A stretch of 64,000 nt of DNA, taken from contig JBAMJV010007206.1 in NCBI GenBank assembly GCA_037951105.1, forward strand, positions 1 to 64,000, in the 5' to 3' direction. This DNA comes from Echinarachnius parma. Its lineage: Eukaryota; Echinodermata; Echinoidea; Clypeasteroida; Echinarachniidae. Under the pieces are notes generated by a model. The model was given only the letters and a program-made list of their open reading frames with translations, did not search any database and was not told the DNA's origin. Both the position numbers and the translations under genes were made by a program. The first letter of the stretch is position 1; each line of letters starts with the position of its first letter. This document shows, piece after piece, positions 24,215-35,608 of this stretch.

Positions 24215-24729
24215 CGGAAATAGGCAATTACTGCTGCTTGGGCATGTTAGGGGTTTTGTATTTATGGATTTAATTACTCCATAAAAGGGTTCAACTGTAC
24301 TATATATTTATTTCTGAACGTAGTTAATAAATGATAATGAGTTGAAGCAAAAGTTGATCGCAAAATAGGTAATTATTTAGGCTTAATTACCGTTTCCCTT
24401 GAAATGCGTGAGAACAACAAATATGACAACACTTCACTCATCATCAAAACCGGTTTCAATTCAATACTTAGATTTAGTAATAAACTAAAGATTTACTTAT
24501 TTCGTATCATAAACATGTTGTAGACCTTAACTTAACTTTTGAAGTAAAACGATAGCTAAAAACAAAACACCTAAAGATTGTGTGGCGTAATAATGTTGGT
24601 AAAATGTGCAGTAAATTTACCGATGAATACAAATTTCGACTAAGTGATTTAATAAAGCAACGTTTAACAAAATTCCTTATGCTTTACTTTAAAATTGAAT
24701 TTAACACCGTCCCAGTTTTTCAATTAAGA
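24215..24729. other. Non-coding AT-rich stretch
   Basis: No feature recognised. Confidence 0.4.
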
Positions 24730-26071
24730 CATTGACAGATATAATTTCGTTAACGTCCCAAAAGGACTCGTTGTGAGTTGAAACAAAAGGCACCGCATCC
24801 CATGGGGGCAACTATGGAGGTTACTATGGATAATGAAAGGAAGGATGGTAGGATATGAGGCACGTACGAAGTGCAAGTCCGATACCTTACATAATATTCA
24901 ATTCAATTATGGCAAAAGTGAAGGGAATATTAATAGCACTTCCCCAATCAGGAGCGGGACACGAGGATATCATTTATTATGAAATAATTTATCTTATCTT
25001 CATTGATAAAGACATGACAAAACTGTCATTGTTTGCATTAGTTCAAAACGGTCTCGTTGCGAGTAATACAAGGATAGAGATGGGTAATCCTGGTTGCATG
25101 GTATTAATACTGAAAGGACAAGTGGTAGGAAGAGTGAGGCACATACGATGTGCAAACCACGAGATTGGTCCGATACCTCAGATAATAATTACAGAATATA
25201 TTGGAAAGTGACTTGTATATAATCACAAAACGGAGCGACATACGAGGGTATCATATTAATTAATTTTCCTTTATATGTATTAATAATAAAGGCATGAAAT
25301 GCATCCATTGTTTGCATCACTTCTGAAAGGTCTCTTTGGGAGTAATAAAAGGAAATAGATGGGTTATCGTGGTTGGTATTGACAATGCAAGGAAGAGTGG
25401 TAGGAAGGTCGAGGTACGTACGAAGTGCAATTATCGAGATACTCCGATACCTCAGTTAATTTTGTTTTAAATATATATTAGAAAGTAACACAAATATCGA
25501 TAGCACAATTGGGATGGAGCAACCAGATCATCATAATGAAGTCATTTCATGAATCTTCATACGTTAAACAATAAAGACATGACAAGATATTCATGGTATG
25601 CATTACTTCGAAAAAGTATCCATGTGAGTTATAAAAGGAAGTAGATGTGTTATCGTGGTCCCTATAGAGTGGTGAAGTGTGATGTCATCTATGACGTCAT
25701 AAACACCTTTCTTTAGAATTTTCAAATTTGAACTTCATTTTCATAAAGAGCATGACAAATAATGTCTAAATACCGAAAATCAATTAAATATGTTAAGTAT
25801 TGGCTGAGATATACCCATCCGAATGATTTGTTGTCCAATAGGCAATCAGTGTTATAGTGCACTGGTTCATAACTTTGTATGATTTGTATGACCTCATAGC
25901 TTCTGTACTCTATGGCATGTATGGACGATTGGACGAACAATGTTAGGTAGATCGACGCACGAACATACGATGTGCAAACCTCGAGATTGGCCGATAAGTC
26001 AGATAATACTTCGCTTAATTATCATAAAGTAACAAGAATATCGACATCAAAAATAATTAGCGAGAAACGAT

Positions 26072-26275
26072 CTAAAAACACCCGGGTCAGACTGACCCGG
26101 AAAAGAGTCCGTTGGGGCCACACTCCATTCCGGGTCAAAAAATGACTCGGAATGGGGTCAAATGTGACCCCATTCCGGGTCTTCATGACCCTATTACGGG
26201 TCATGTTTTGACCCTGAACGGAGTCTGGCCCCACCGGACTCTTTTCCGGGTCAATTCTGACCCGGGTGTTTTTAG
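26072..26275. mobile_element. Fold-back MITE built of GGGTC/GACCC words
   Basis: Ends CTAAAAACACCCGGGTCAG and its complement. The 204-bp palindrome repeats GGGTC and GACCC, with CCATTCCGGGTC motifs. Open frames on both strands (about 66-70 codons) come from the palindrome. Confidence 0.88.
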
Positions 26276-26671
26276 AGTGGAGGGTACTATCATATATTTA
26301 AGTTATTTCTAGTATCTTTATATGATTTTATCAATAAGAATAAAATAAAGCAATTACCAAGAATTCATGGTTGTTAAGTGATCTCGTTGAAAGTTAAACA
26401 AGGATCCTTCCTTTATAATTTATCGTGGTTGCTAAGGATGGTGAAAATAAGAATGGTAGAATCAATTCACGTACACGATGAGAAAACTTCGAGATTTGTT
26501 CGATACCCTTAGATATTTTGGTTACGCTATTATTGAAAGATTTACAGGAATATCAATATCACTTCCCCAATCAGTAGCGGGAAACGAGTATATCATATTA
26601 TAATGAAGTCATCTCTCTTATATGTTTATTTATAACCAATAAAGCCCTGACAATACATTCATGGTTAGCAG

Positions 26672-27246
26672 TTAAAGGGATAGTTGAGTTTTGGTAAAGA
26701 GAGTACAGTTTTGGTCAAACTGAATTTTAGTAACAAAAACCTGCACCATTACATTACAAACTAACAGTTATAACTCCACCACGCTCAAAAGGAATACAAA
26801 ATTACAAATGACTAAGTAAAAAGCCTGTTATCATTCAAAAAGAGCCGTTAGAACTCAAGAGGGCACTCTCCCAAAACTCATTGGTTTCATCCATTTTAAA
26901 TAAAATATTGTGCATGTGATGTTTTGTTGAAATAGTGATTCGATAGAGACATAATCAACAACTATTTAAAAACCTCTTTTTTGTAAATTTTTCAAAAGAG
27001 GAAGCATTTTAAAAACATTTTTAAAGGCTGGTTCAAAATTATCTAATAATTGTGGGGCCCCACATTTATTACAAATGGTTATGTTTATGGATATTTCAGC
27101 CATTTCTGAACCGATTTTGATCAAATAAAGTTTATTCTGTAATTAAAATGTTATGCTCTTTCAAATTTGACACTCAGTTTTTCATTATCTCACAACAAAT
27201 TATTTTGTGTAGCGCCCTCTATACCAAAACTCAACTATCCTTTTAA
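26672..27246 (-). mobile_element. TTAA-flanked MITE, family M1, copy 4 (inside satellite)
   Basis: 575 bp, ends TTAAAGGGATAGTTGAGTTT and ACTCAACTATCCTTTTAA, centre TGTGGGGCCCCACA. B orientation; it splits a satellite unit, so it arrived after the array formed. Confidence 0.9.
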
Positions 27247-28475
27247 GTGTGAAAGGTCTCGTTGCGAGTAATAAAAGGAAAGTGATGGGTTACCGCGGTT
27301 GCATGGTCTTAATACTGAAAGGAAAAGTTGTTGGAAGATCGAGGCACGTATACGATATGCAATCCACGAGATCGGTCCGATACCTCAGATAATATTTAAT
27401 TAAATTATCGACAAAGTGACAGGAATATAAAAAGCGCTTCCCCAATACCTGAATACGGGGTGGGAACGACGATATCATATTATAATGAAGTCATTTCGCT
27501 TATCTTTACATGTCTTTATATCATAATATAATCAATAAAGACAAGACAAAATAGGTTGCATTACTCCAATAATGTCGCCTCGGGAATTATTAACAGGAAT
27601 AGATGGGTGATCGTGGTCGGCATGGGTGGTGAAAGGAAGAGTGGTAGGAAGGTCGAGGCACGTACGAAGAGCAATCCTCGAGATCGGACCGTTACCTCAG
27701 ATAATAATGTATTACTTTTTTGGAAAAGTAACATGACTATCAATTTCACGTCCCCTATAAGGAGCGAGAAACGAGGGTAAAATATAATAAAGTAATTCAT
27801 CTCATCTTCATACATTAATCAATAAAGATATTAACGGATCATTGTCGCATCACTTCTGGAAGATCTCATTGATATTGTATTATTGTTTTTGAAAAAGTAA
27901 CATGACTATCACTTCCCCAATGAGGAGCGGCAAACGAGGGTTTAATATAATGAAGTAATTACTTTTATCTCGTTTTATTAACCAATAAAGACATACAAAG
28001 GGTATCATTGTTTGCATTACTTCTGAAAGGTCTCATTGAGAGTTCTAAAAGAAAAGAGATGGGTTACTATGGTTGGTATGGATGATGAAAGGAGGTGTGG
28101 CACGTACGATGTGTAAATCTCGAGATTGGTCCAATACCTCAGATAATATTTTCATGATTTTATTTAGTTTTTCTGAAAAAGTAACAGGAATATCAAACTC
28201 ACTCCCCCAAATAAGGAGCGAGACGAAACGACGGTATCATATTATAATGAAGTCATATATATTTTCTTCATATCATAATTAATAAACACATGATAAAACA
28301 TTCATGGTTTGCGATCGAGGGACGTACAAAGTGTAAACCTCGAGATTGGTCCGATACCTCAGATACCAATTATATATACAAAAAAATGATGAATTGGAAA
28401 GAATAACAGGCACATCTCTCGTACAATGAGCAGCGGGAAACGAGGTTATAGCAAAAATGAATCTTAATATTATAA

Positions 28476-28845
28476 TTAAAGGTGCACCTGTAAAGTGTCA
28501 GATAGTGCACAAGATGACATTTGAGACTTCGATCCTATACCAAAATCATTGTAAGATATGTCCAAATGATGTGTGAAATTTCATTGAAAAGGAACACTGC
28601 TTTCCTGGTTAAAAAAACGAAAATTTGCGTCAGCTTTTACAACTAATTACAGTATGACGTTTATGACCGTTTATAAACGCTCTTGAGCTGAATGATTATC
28701 AATGATAAATATCGTCATACTAAAGGGGCATTTGAAAAAATCTAACCCTATTTTATTCTTCTCTTTATAAGCCAAACAACACGGCAGAAGAGAATTGTGG
28801 AAGCTCAAATTATATTTTGTGGACACTTTACAGGTGCACCTTTAA
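28476..28845. mobile_element. TTAA-flanked MITE, family M3, copy 2 (inside satellite)
   Basis: 370 bp, ends TTAAAGGTGCACCTGTAAAG and CTTTACAGGTGCACCTTTAA. Shorter than copy 1 at 13612-14165. Confidence 0.85.
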
Positions 28846-28970
28846 TAGAGACATGACCAAACAGTATCGGTGGAAGGTATACAATGAAAGAGACGGGTTA
28901 TCGTGGTTCCTATTGAAGGTGATTTAAGGTAGAGTCAAGGCACGTACACGATATTATTCGGGAAGAAAAT

Positions 28971-29671
28971 AATTAACATCTCTCCATTTTTATTTAACAT
29001 GGCGTGCCCTTGGTTTCAACCCACAACTCGTCCTAGCTTTCCGGAGGTAAATCAATTCAGTTAATTAAATAATGTCAATGTCTTATGTTAATACCCGGTA
29101 GGAGTTTTACTTAAATTTTGATAAAGTAAATAGCTTTATCTTGCTGAACATTTTACCACCAAGCACGTAAATCTAAAGTAGTTTTCCTTGCAGATTTCTC
29201 GACCGTGTCGCTGCTAACTCTTATCATTTCCAGAGAGAGTATTCGTGCAAAGGATGGTGGAACTTTGCACCTCTGGCACTTTTGACTTAACATCCTTCCA
29301 TTCACCACGTCTACATGATTTAGAGATCGAACAAAGATTGATGAAATAAAACTAGTCTGAATTCAAAACCTGTTCTTGCGCAGTTCTTGCACCCCATTGC
29401 ATCAATGCGTTATTTTTTGTCAAAATAAATGTGAAATCGGTTTCGACAAATTGCATAAGGTGAAACAACATTTTGGTCCAATTTCCAACATGAAGTCGGC
29501 ATCAATCCCACGTGGCTGTGCTAATCTAAAAGTACAGTTGTATTTTCTCTTAATTGAATACAGAGCCTGTATTGAGCAAGCCCCCCCCCCCCACCCCCCC
29601 CCCCCCCCCCCCCCCATCCCTTCCTTCTTTCCACTGGCTACGCCAATCTGAAATTATAATTATAACAAAGG
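28971..29671. other. Non-coding stretch with poly-C
   Basis: Poly-C run at about 29581-29614, followed by CACTGGCTACGCC, a hAT-terminus-like word. A Pro/Gly-rich pair of small frames there is an artefact of the tract. Confidence 0.4.
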
Positions 29672-30036
29672 CGAATTCATTTTCGGATTAACGAACCCTA
29701 TTTCATTTTAGGAATAGCGAACCTTCGGAATAACGAACCCTCGGAATAACGGACCTTCGGAATAACGAACCTTCGGAATAACGAACCCGATTTTATTTTA
29801 GGACTAATGAACCTTCGGAATAACGAACCCGATTTCATTTTAGGAATAGTGAACCTTCGGAATAACGAACCTTCGGAATAACGATCCTTCGGAATTACGA
29901 ACCTTCGGAATAATGCAACAAATGTTCGGATTAACGAACCCTATTTCATTTTAGGATTAACGAACCCTCAGGTATACGAAATTTGCGTGTTCGGAATAAC
30001 GAACCTTCGGAATAACGAACCTTCGGAATAACGAAG
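29672..30036 (+). repeat. Minisatellite, unit about 16 bp (CTTCGGAATAACGAAC)
   Basis: More than a dozen units of CTTCGGAATAACGAAC, several separated by a CGATTTCATTTTAGGAATA-like spacer that itself recurs about four times, giving a higher-order repeat. Confidence 0.9.
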
Positions 30037-31804
30037 CGCACCCTTTTGTGAGACTGATGCGTTCTTAATTAACCCTCTGAATGTCTGAAACGACTGGAAA
30101 CTGAATAGTCGTGCGTAAGGACCTGCAGCCGTGGGTGTCGCTGCTCGTGGGATAGTCGCGTTTTACATTTGTTCCAAATACAAGGCCTAGGCAAATGTTT
30201 ACTTTCTAATAAGGAACCCATCTTGGTCCTATCATGGCTCTCTTTACTAATATGTTATAGCGTTTTGCTCATGTACTGATCCTACGTGTTTTACTGTACA
30301 AACAGGACCCCTTGCCAGAGCAGTGTTTAATACTGAGAGGGCTACCTTGTGAAAATAATTAAGAAATTAATAAATAAATTAAACTAAACATGTTAAAGAA
30401 AGCTCGGATTCGTAAATCATACGCACGGTGCCATCTTGCGAACGCCTTACGCACGGTACGAAATACAAACTAGCTCATCGCTGTTGGTGCACACAAACTA
30501 CTAGTTATACATTTTGAGACGTCCGCCCTCTATACATCAACACGCATGACAATCTTTAAATCATCTCCAGATTAATTAACTTACTTTCGGATTCAAAGAT
30601 GTGTGCAACGGACCCTTGATATGTCGATGACGTCACCGTCAATACTCTGAGGCTAATTTGACCTGACATGTTTAGGGGAGGCCCCTACTGTAGGCAATTC
30701 CTTCCGGTTCACAGAGTTCATGCTTATAGAGGATTACTACACAGAGATCGCTATCGATATCGAGCCATCGGAAATGAGAGATCGCTAAGGCTATCTAGAT
30801 ATATATTATTTATCTATTTGTTTGCTGCATAACAACAAAATACACTTAAAACATAACAGGACCTTGAAGATATTCTTTATCTATAATTATGTTGCTGCAT
30901 AAACGTGATAAAGACAAACAGAAGTCGTTAAATCACAAAAGGTTCTTGCGATCGCGATCGCAAACCGTCTGATCGAATCGCATAGATCTGGTTCAACTAG
31001 GTTTGTTCACCTTCGATATCTCCATGGCTTTAACTCGTGAAATGTTAGAGATGTAGTCTACTGCATCTCTGTCATGATAGTATGTGTATCATGGGGGAGA
31101 TTCACACAGTTGGAACTATAGGGCTTAATCTTGTCGCCCCACCTCGGCCCGTACGGTCCCAAGTGTGAAACTGTATCTCGCGCATAATTAGCAACATTCC
31201 TGAGTCTAGGTCCAAAAGCAAAACGACACTATACACAAGAAATCCACTCCTACGAGTCACATCAAGTTTAAATTTATTTCGATTTGTCCGCCATATTTTT
31301 GTCGCACCTGAGATACTCGATGGGAAATAGAGGCTATGATAGCAGGGGGGCCCTGCGGTGTTGACATTTATGGGGCCGTCTGCATGCAGAGTTCCGATCA
31401 ACACAAGAGTGCGAAATACTCACAAATACGCAAGTCTGATTGGCTTGGACGAGCGTATTGTCTGACTTACGATTGATCGCAACTCTTTATGCAATATGCC
31501 CCAGATCGCAGACTTTTGTGATGTACACAATTTGTTTTGGTCATGTTTCAATAAGGATGAATGTGAGTAGAATGTTGCTGTGTCATGCTATGTTTTATTT
31601 GATTCATTGATTCAAAGAGATGATAAACTAGAGCTCAGCCGAGGTCATGGGAATGTCGAGAATGAATACAGCTTCTTTGTGATTATGATACAAATAAATA
31701 GAATATTAGAATATTGGGTGTAGAGATGTAAAGCCGAAGATGCGTGTTTGCCCAACCCCCCCCCCCCCCCCCCCCTCGTGACTTCAAGTTATCTTATATG
31801 ACCA
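30037..31804. other. Non-coding stretch with R5 copy 4 and a poly-C tract
   Basis: R5 repeat (ACGCACGGTGCCATCTTGCG) at about 30400-30500. Poly-C at about 31757-31775. No gene seen. Confidence 0.45.
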
Positions 31805-32116
31805 GGGGGTGTTTCACAAAGATCCTAAGTTGAGATTAACTCTTAGTTGGACTTTTTAAAAGTATGGTAAGCCAGTTGTAGCCTTGGAATATACTCAAAA
31901 GCAAACATGCAAGTATTTTAGACTTTTTTTATAAATATTACATTTAGAACATGGAATCTTCTTGATAATAGAAAATATTAATGCTTTGAATCAACATTTT
32001 ATACCTTTGAAAAAGGGTGTTTTACAACAATTTCTCAAAGAAACTATTGGCTTTCCATAATTTTTAAGTCCAACTTAGAGTTAAGTTCAACTTAAGATCT
32101 TTGTGAAACACCCCCC
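31805..32116. mobile_element. MITE with GGGGGTGTTTCACAAAGATC termini
   Basis: Ends GGGGGTGTTTCACAAAGATC and the complement of the right end (GATCTTTGTGAAACACCCCCC). Subterminal CTAAGTTGA/TCAACTTAAG pairs. 312 bp, AT-rich interior, no coding. Confidence 0.85.
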
Positions 32117-32119
32117 AAA

Positions 32120-32281
32120 GCCCCGTTGCAGAAAGCGATACAATCGATTGTAAATTACAATTGATTTTAAATCAGAAAATTTGCGCGTTTCAACCAATCA
32201 TATTTGCACATTTAGAACACATGATTTGACTTACAATTAATTGTAACCTACAATCGATTGTATCTCTTTCTGCAACGGGGC
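32120..32281. mobile_element. Small palindromic MITE with GCCCCGTTGCAGAAAG termini
   Basis: Ends GCCCCGTTGCAGAAAGCGAT and ATCTCTTTCTGCAACGGGGC. The inner part ACAATCGATTGTAAATTACA is palindromic. 162 bp, placed only three bases after the 31805-32116 MITE. Confidence 0.85.
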
Positions 32282-32434
32282 CTAGTACTGTCTCAGGGGG
32301 TGATCCTTCCACTGTTTCTCGATTGCGGACTTCAACGTTTTGACTATTACTAAAACATAATACGCCTATATCTTCAGAGTTCCTCTTTTTAGACTCCTAA
32401 CGGTGGATGTATATGCTTATAACAACTTAAAATG

Positions 32435-32760
32435 GTTGGATCGAACATTTCATCTCAATAAACTTTTAGAAATCAACATCCTGTGGTGCTGTTAACTTTT
32501 CTTCCAGACCTTCAAATAAATGACTAATTTCATTCATTTTGTCGTAGATGTGCTACTGATTAGGAATTCTGGGAGACAGTTAATACTTTTAACTGGAAAC
32601 AACTTTTCTCGCCTATTTTATTTTTTCACACAGTAATTTTAATTTGAAATGATTGAACCAGACATTCAATTTCAATGAACTGTTGAAATTCAACATCGAG
32701 TAGCGATTGGTACGTTTCTTCCAGGCCTTCAGATAAATGATTAATTTCATTCATTTCATT
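32435..32760 (+). repeat. Tandem duplication, two units of about 110 bp homology
   Basis: Blocks at about 32435-32545 and 32650-32760 share TTCTTCCAG-CCTTCA-ATAAATGA and TAATTTCATTCATTT, about 215 bp apart. Diverged. Confidence 0.65.
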
Positions 32761-34657
32761 ATGAAAAAAAGTTTGACACTATCTTTGCGTAGGTAGATAG
32801 TGGAGAAACTGTCAAGCTAGACATTTGTTGATGCGTGGAAGATTGCAATGAGATAAGAAATTACAAATGACGATTATAATCTCTCATGGGTGATTATACC
32901 AATATGAAATGAGTCAAATAATTATCGTGGGATTCAGTGTGCCCTCCCGTTGACTTTCCATTCGATTTTGTTTACGATAATTTCGGTTAATTTTTAGATT
33001 AGCGGTAAAGGAAAACATATGATGTGTCATTTGGTTGTATTTTACTATGAACCTTACTGATTTTATGAACATATACTTTTATCGCTCCCGTCAATTTGGA
33101 ATTTAAGCCTTCATTACTGCTTCCATCTTGATTACAAGTGATGCATAAGCCCAGACATAACGATAAAAGAAAAATATGATTGCTTTTTTAGGTGACATGT
33201 TGCATATCACGGTTATTTATGTTAGGCACAACATCCACAATATAATTGTTAATATTTTATGATTGTAATATATGAGTAAAAAAATGTTCACTATCATCTA
33301 TACCCCTTTGATAGGATATAATGTGTTTGCTATTATGAGTTTGGCATAAAATATTATAAAGCTAATGTAAACCCAAACGGTTCGATAAGACCAACAATAG
33401 CTATTTATGAATGTTGTTTGTGTACTACATATATTATGTTTAGGAAGTTCGCACTCGATTATGTTTTCCAACGATTCCGGGTGGTTTTCTCATTTGTACT
33501 TAAAAACCGGATGCGTAGTTCGTTAACCTTTAAACGTTAAAATGAAAGTTGTAAATTTTAACTTTTTATTGAACTTTAATGTTAGCCAACTTGTCTTTCG
33601 AGGGCACTAAACTAGATCCTTGTAATGCGTTCAGTAATGCTATTTGTATGCAAGCCTATATATATGATTATTACGGTAGTAACAATTTATAGTACTACCT
33701 GTCCAATGGAAGCTTTCTGACACACCCAAAACGCAAATGTTTCGAACTATTTGTTTCGCTGGATGCGTAAAAGTGGGAGTGCATGTGCCTTCCGCCTACC
33801 ACCGCTCTACCCCCCCCCCCCCCCCCCCCCCCCCTGTAGCCACCGCCTCACTGCACTAGCGTATCAACATGGGGGCATGCGTGACACGTGCACTCCCAAT
33901 AATTTGACAAAGCAATAAGAACAAGAGCAACAATTCGAGAAAAGGTGAACCATTCATAGAGCGTGCTGCCCCACCCCGCCCCGCCCCCTCCCCCATCAAA
34001 ACTAAAATTAGCCGGAACTACGCTATGGTTATGGTTATGGTTATGCCGACATAAATTGTGAATTGAATTACTTGTTATCATTAATAAACTTGCTGTTACA
34101 GTACTTGTCTTTGCTATAATAAATGAAATCACATTTTATTCCTAAAAACTACATAAAGGTTTATTGTGAGGTTGCTTTCAGTGCCAAATTAAAGAAGGCA
34201 ATGAAATAATAAATCATGCCATTAAGTTTCCTTTTTTTATAAATGAAACTCGACAGTCGCGTGCTATGTATTTAGGTAAAATTCGATTATGGAATGTTTT
34301 AACCCATCTTTATCTCTATTCCATTTATCTCTCTCACGCCTTTTCCCTATCTTAAAGACTGTTTGGAAATCAAACAAAATCATATACATACATGTTTGTC
34401 ATACTCACAAATGTATGGGTGTCATAATATTAGTCCCTCCTCTCCTACCCTTTATCTTACCCCTCCATCAAAATCGTTCAACCCAGCCCACTGCGCTGGA
34501 CAATGCGTAATGCTTGGTGCTATATGGGGAAACACGTCAATCATGACTGCACGTGCCGTAACCGTTGATGGCCGTTACCGACGCATATTTGTGAATGACA
34601 ATCGTCAATAGCGCGGGAATATCTGACAGGGCTGAGTTTATCATATTTTGTCTCCGA
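32761..34657. other. Non-coding stretch upstream of the GPCR promoter
   Basis: AT-rich with a poly-C tract at about 33811-33833 and a (GGTTAT)n patch near 34026. No gene recognised. Confidence 0.4.
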
Positions 34658-34665
34658 TATAAAAG
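34658..34665 (+). promoter_or_regulatory. TATA box, probable core promoter of the GPCR gene
   Basis: TATAAAAG is a canonical TATA box. About 30 bases downstream lies an initiator-like TCATTC (34688-34693), the expected spacing for a start site near 34690. It sits about 950 bases before the GPCR start codon with no other gene between, so a long 5' leader (perhaps spliced) is implied. The leader contains several upstream ATGs. The link to the GPCR is inferred from position only. Confidence 0.5.
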
Positions 34666-35608
34666 TTGCCGGTGAAGAGAATAACCCATCATTCAGAAGA
34701 AGATACCGACGAATAGCAGTCGATATTTCTTTTTTCTCTGCTGAAAGTCTGCTTGAAATGTTGCTTTTATAATTTCATTTCATCGAAGAATTATTTCATG
34801 TGATTGCTATTCTGTTTTCTTCGAAAAGCTGAACTCCATCGTTACTCGTCTTTTGGATGCTATTCACCTCTTCAATTCTCACCGCAATCGTTTTCTCACT
34901 TAGGATTTCACTAGTGAGAAAAGAGATTGAACTCTTGCTCAAGCGAACGCGCCAAGTTTGTTTGTATATTCACATCGTCATTAGCGAGATGTTTTAGAAG
35001 ATGTCTTTGAAATAATAACCTGCTCTGTCGCAGAGCCAAAAAAACGCTAATATACTTGATTTAACTTTGAAACTGCCAGACGTGTGGAATGTTGGATACA
35101 GCGTTTCACAACCGGCTAGCTACTTCAAGTTAATCGAGGTAATGAGAAGCGGTTGCTACAAAATATCACCTTGATTTCTGAACATCGATCACTACATTTA
35201 GTCGGAAGTTAAACCATTTCTTCTCATTTACAACTTCGAATTTGGCAAACTATTTCGAATTTCACAATGTTTTCTGTCTGCAAAGGATGTTGTTTCCGAC
35301 GAAATGTCAATTAAGGTGATGCTAATTAGCCTGTATTGCTCCGCTTAATCCAATTTCTTCAAGTTAAAGGTCACAAATTGTAGATTTACTGAAAACCAAT
35401 TACTTGTTGAAAGCTGATACACGTAAAGATTGGCGTAATTTCTGTAATTCAAGTACTTTTTACGTCTCGCCAATTTGAACTTGAATCCACCATAACATAT
35501 CCCTCATGGGAAGAATCCTTTGGAGGACAAGTCTGGTGCGGACAGCCTTTTGATCTTCTGCCAAAGCTGAAATCTACGGAATAAGGGGAAGACATCGAAT
35601 ATATCACC

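Larger units (their letters stand above)
24730..28970. repeat. Diverged satellite, unit about 270-280 bp, interrupted by MITEs
   Basis: A unit carries GAGGCACGTACGAAGTGCAA, then CGAGATTGGTCCGATACCTC, AATAAAGACATGACAA and a TCTCGTTGCGAGTAATA-like segment. The CACGTACG/CGATACCTCAG landmark recurs near 24861, 25137, 25413, 25960, 26470, 27344, 27657, 28098, 28320 and 28942. Three MITEs have landed in it (26072-26275, 26672-27246, 28476-28845). The open frame at 24855-25211 spans repeat units and is not a gene. Confidence 0.85.

Noticed and set aside
24855-25211. 118-codon frame
   Set aside because: Lies across satellite units. The sister units carry stops and shifts in the same place.
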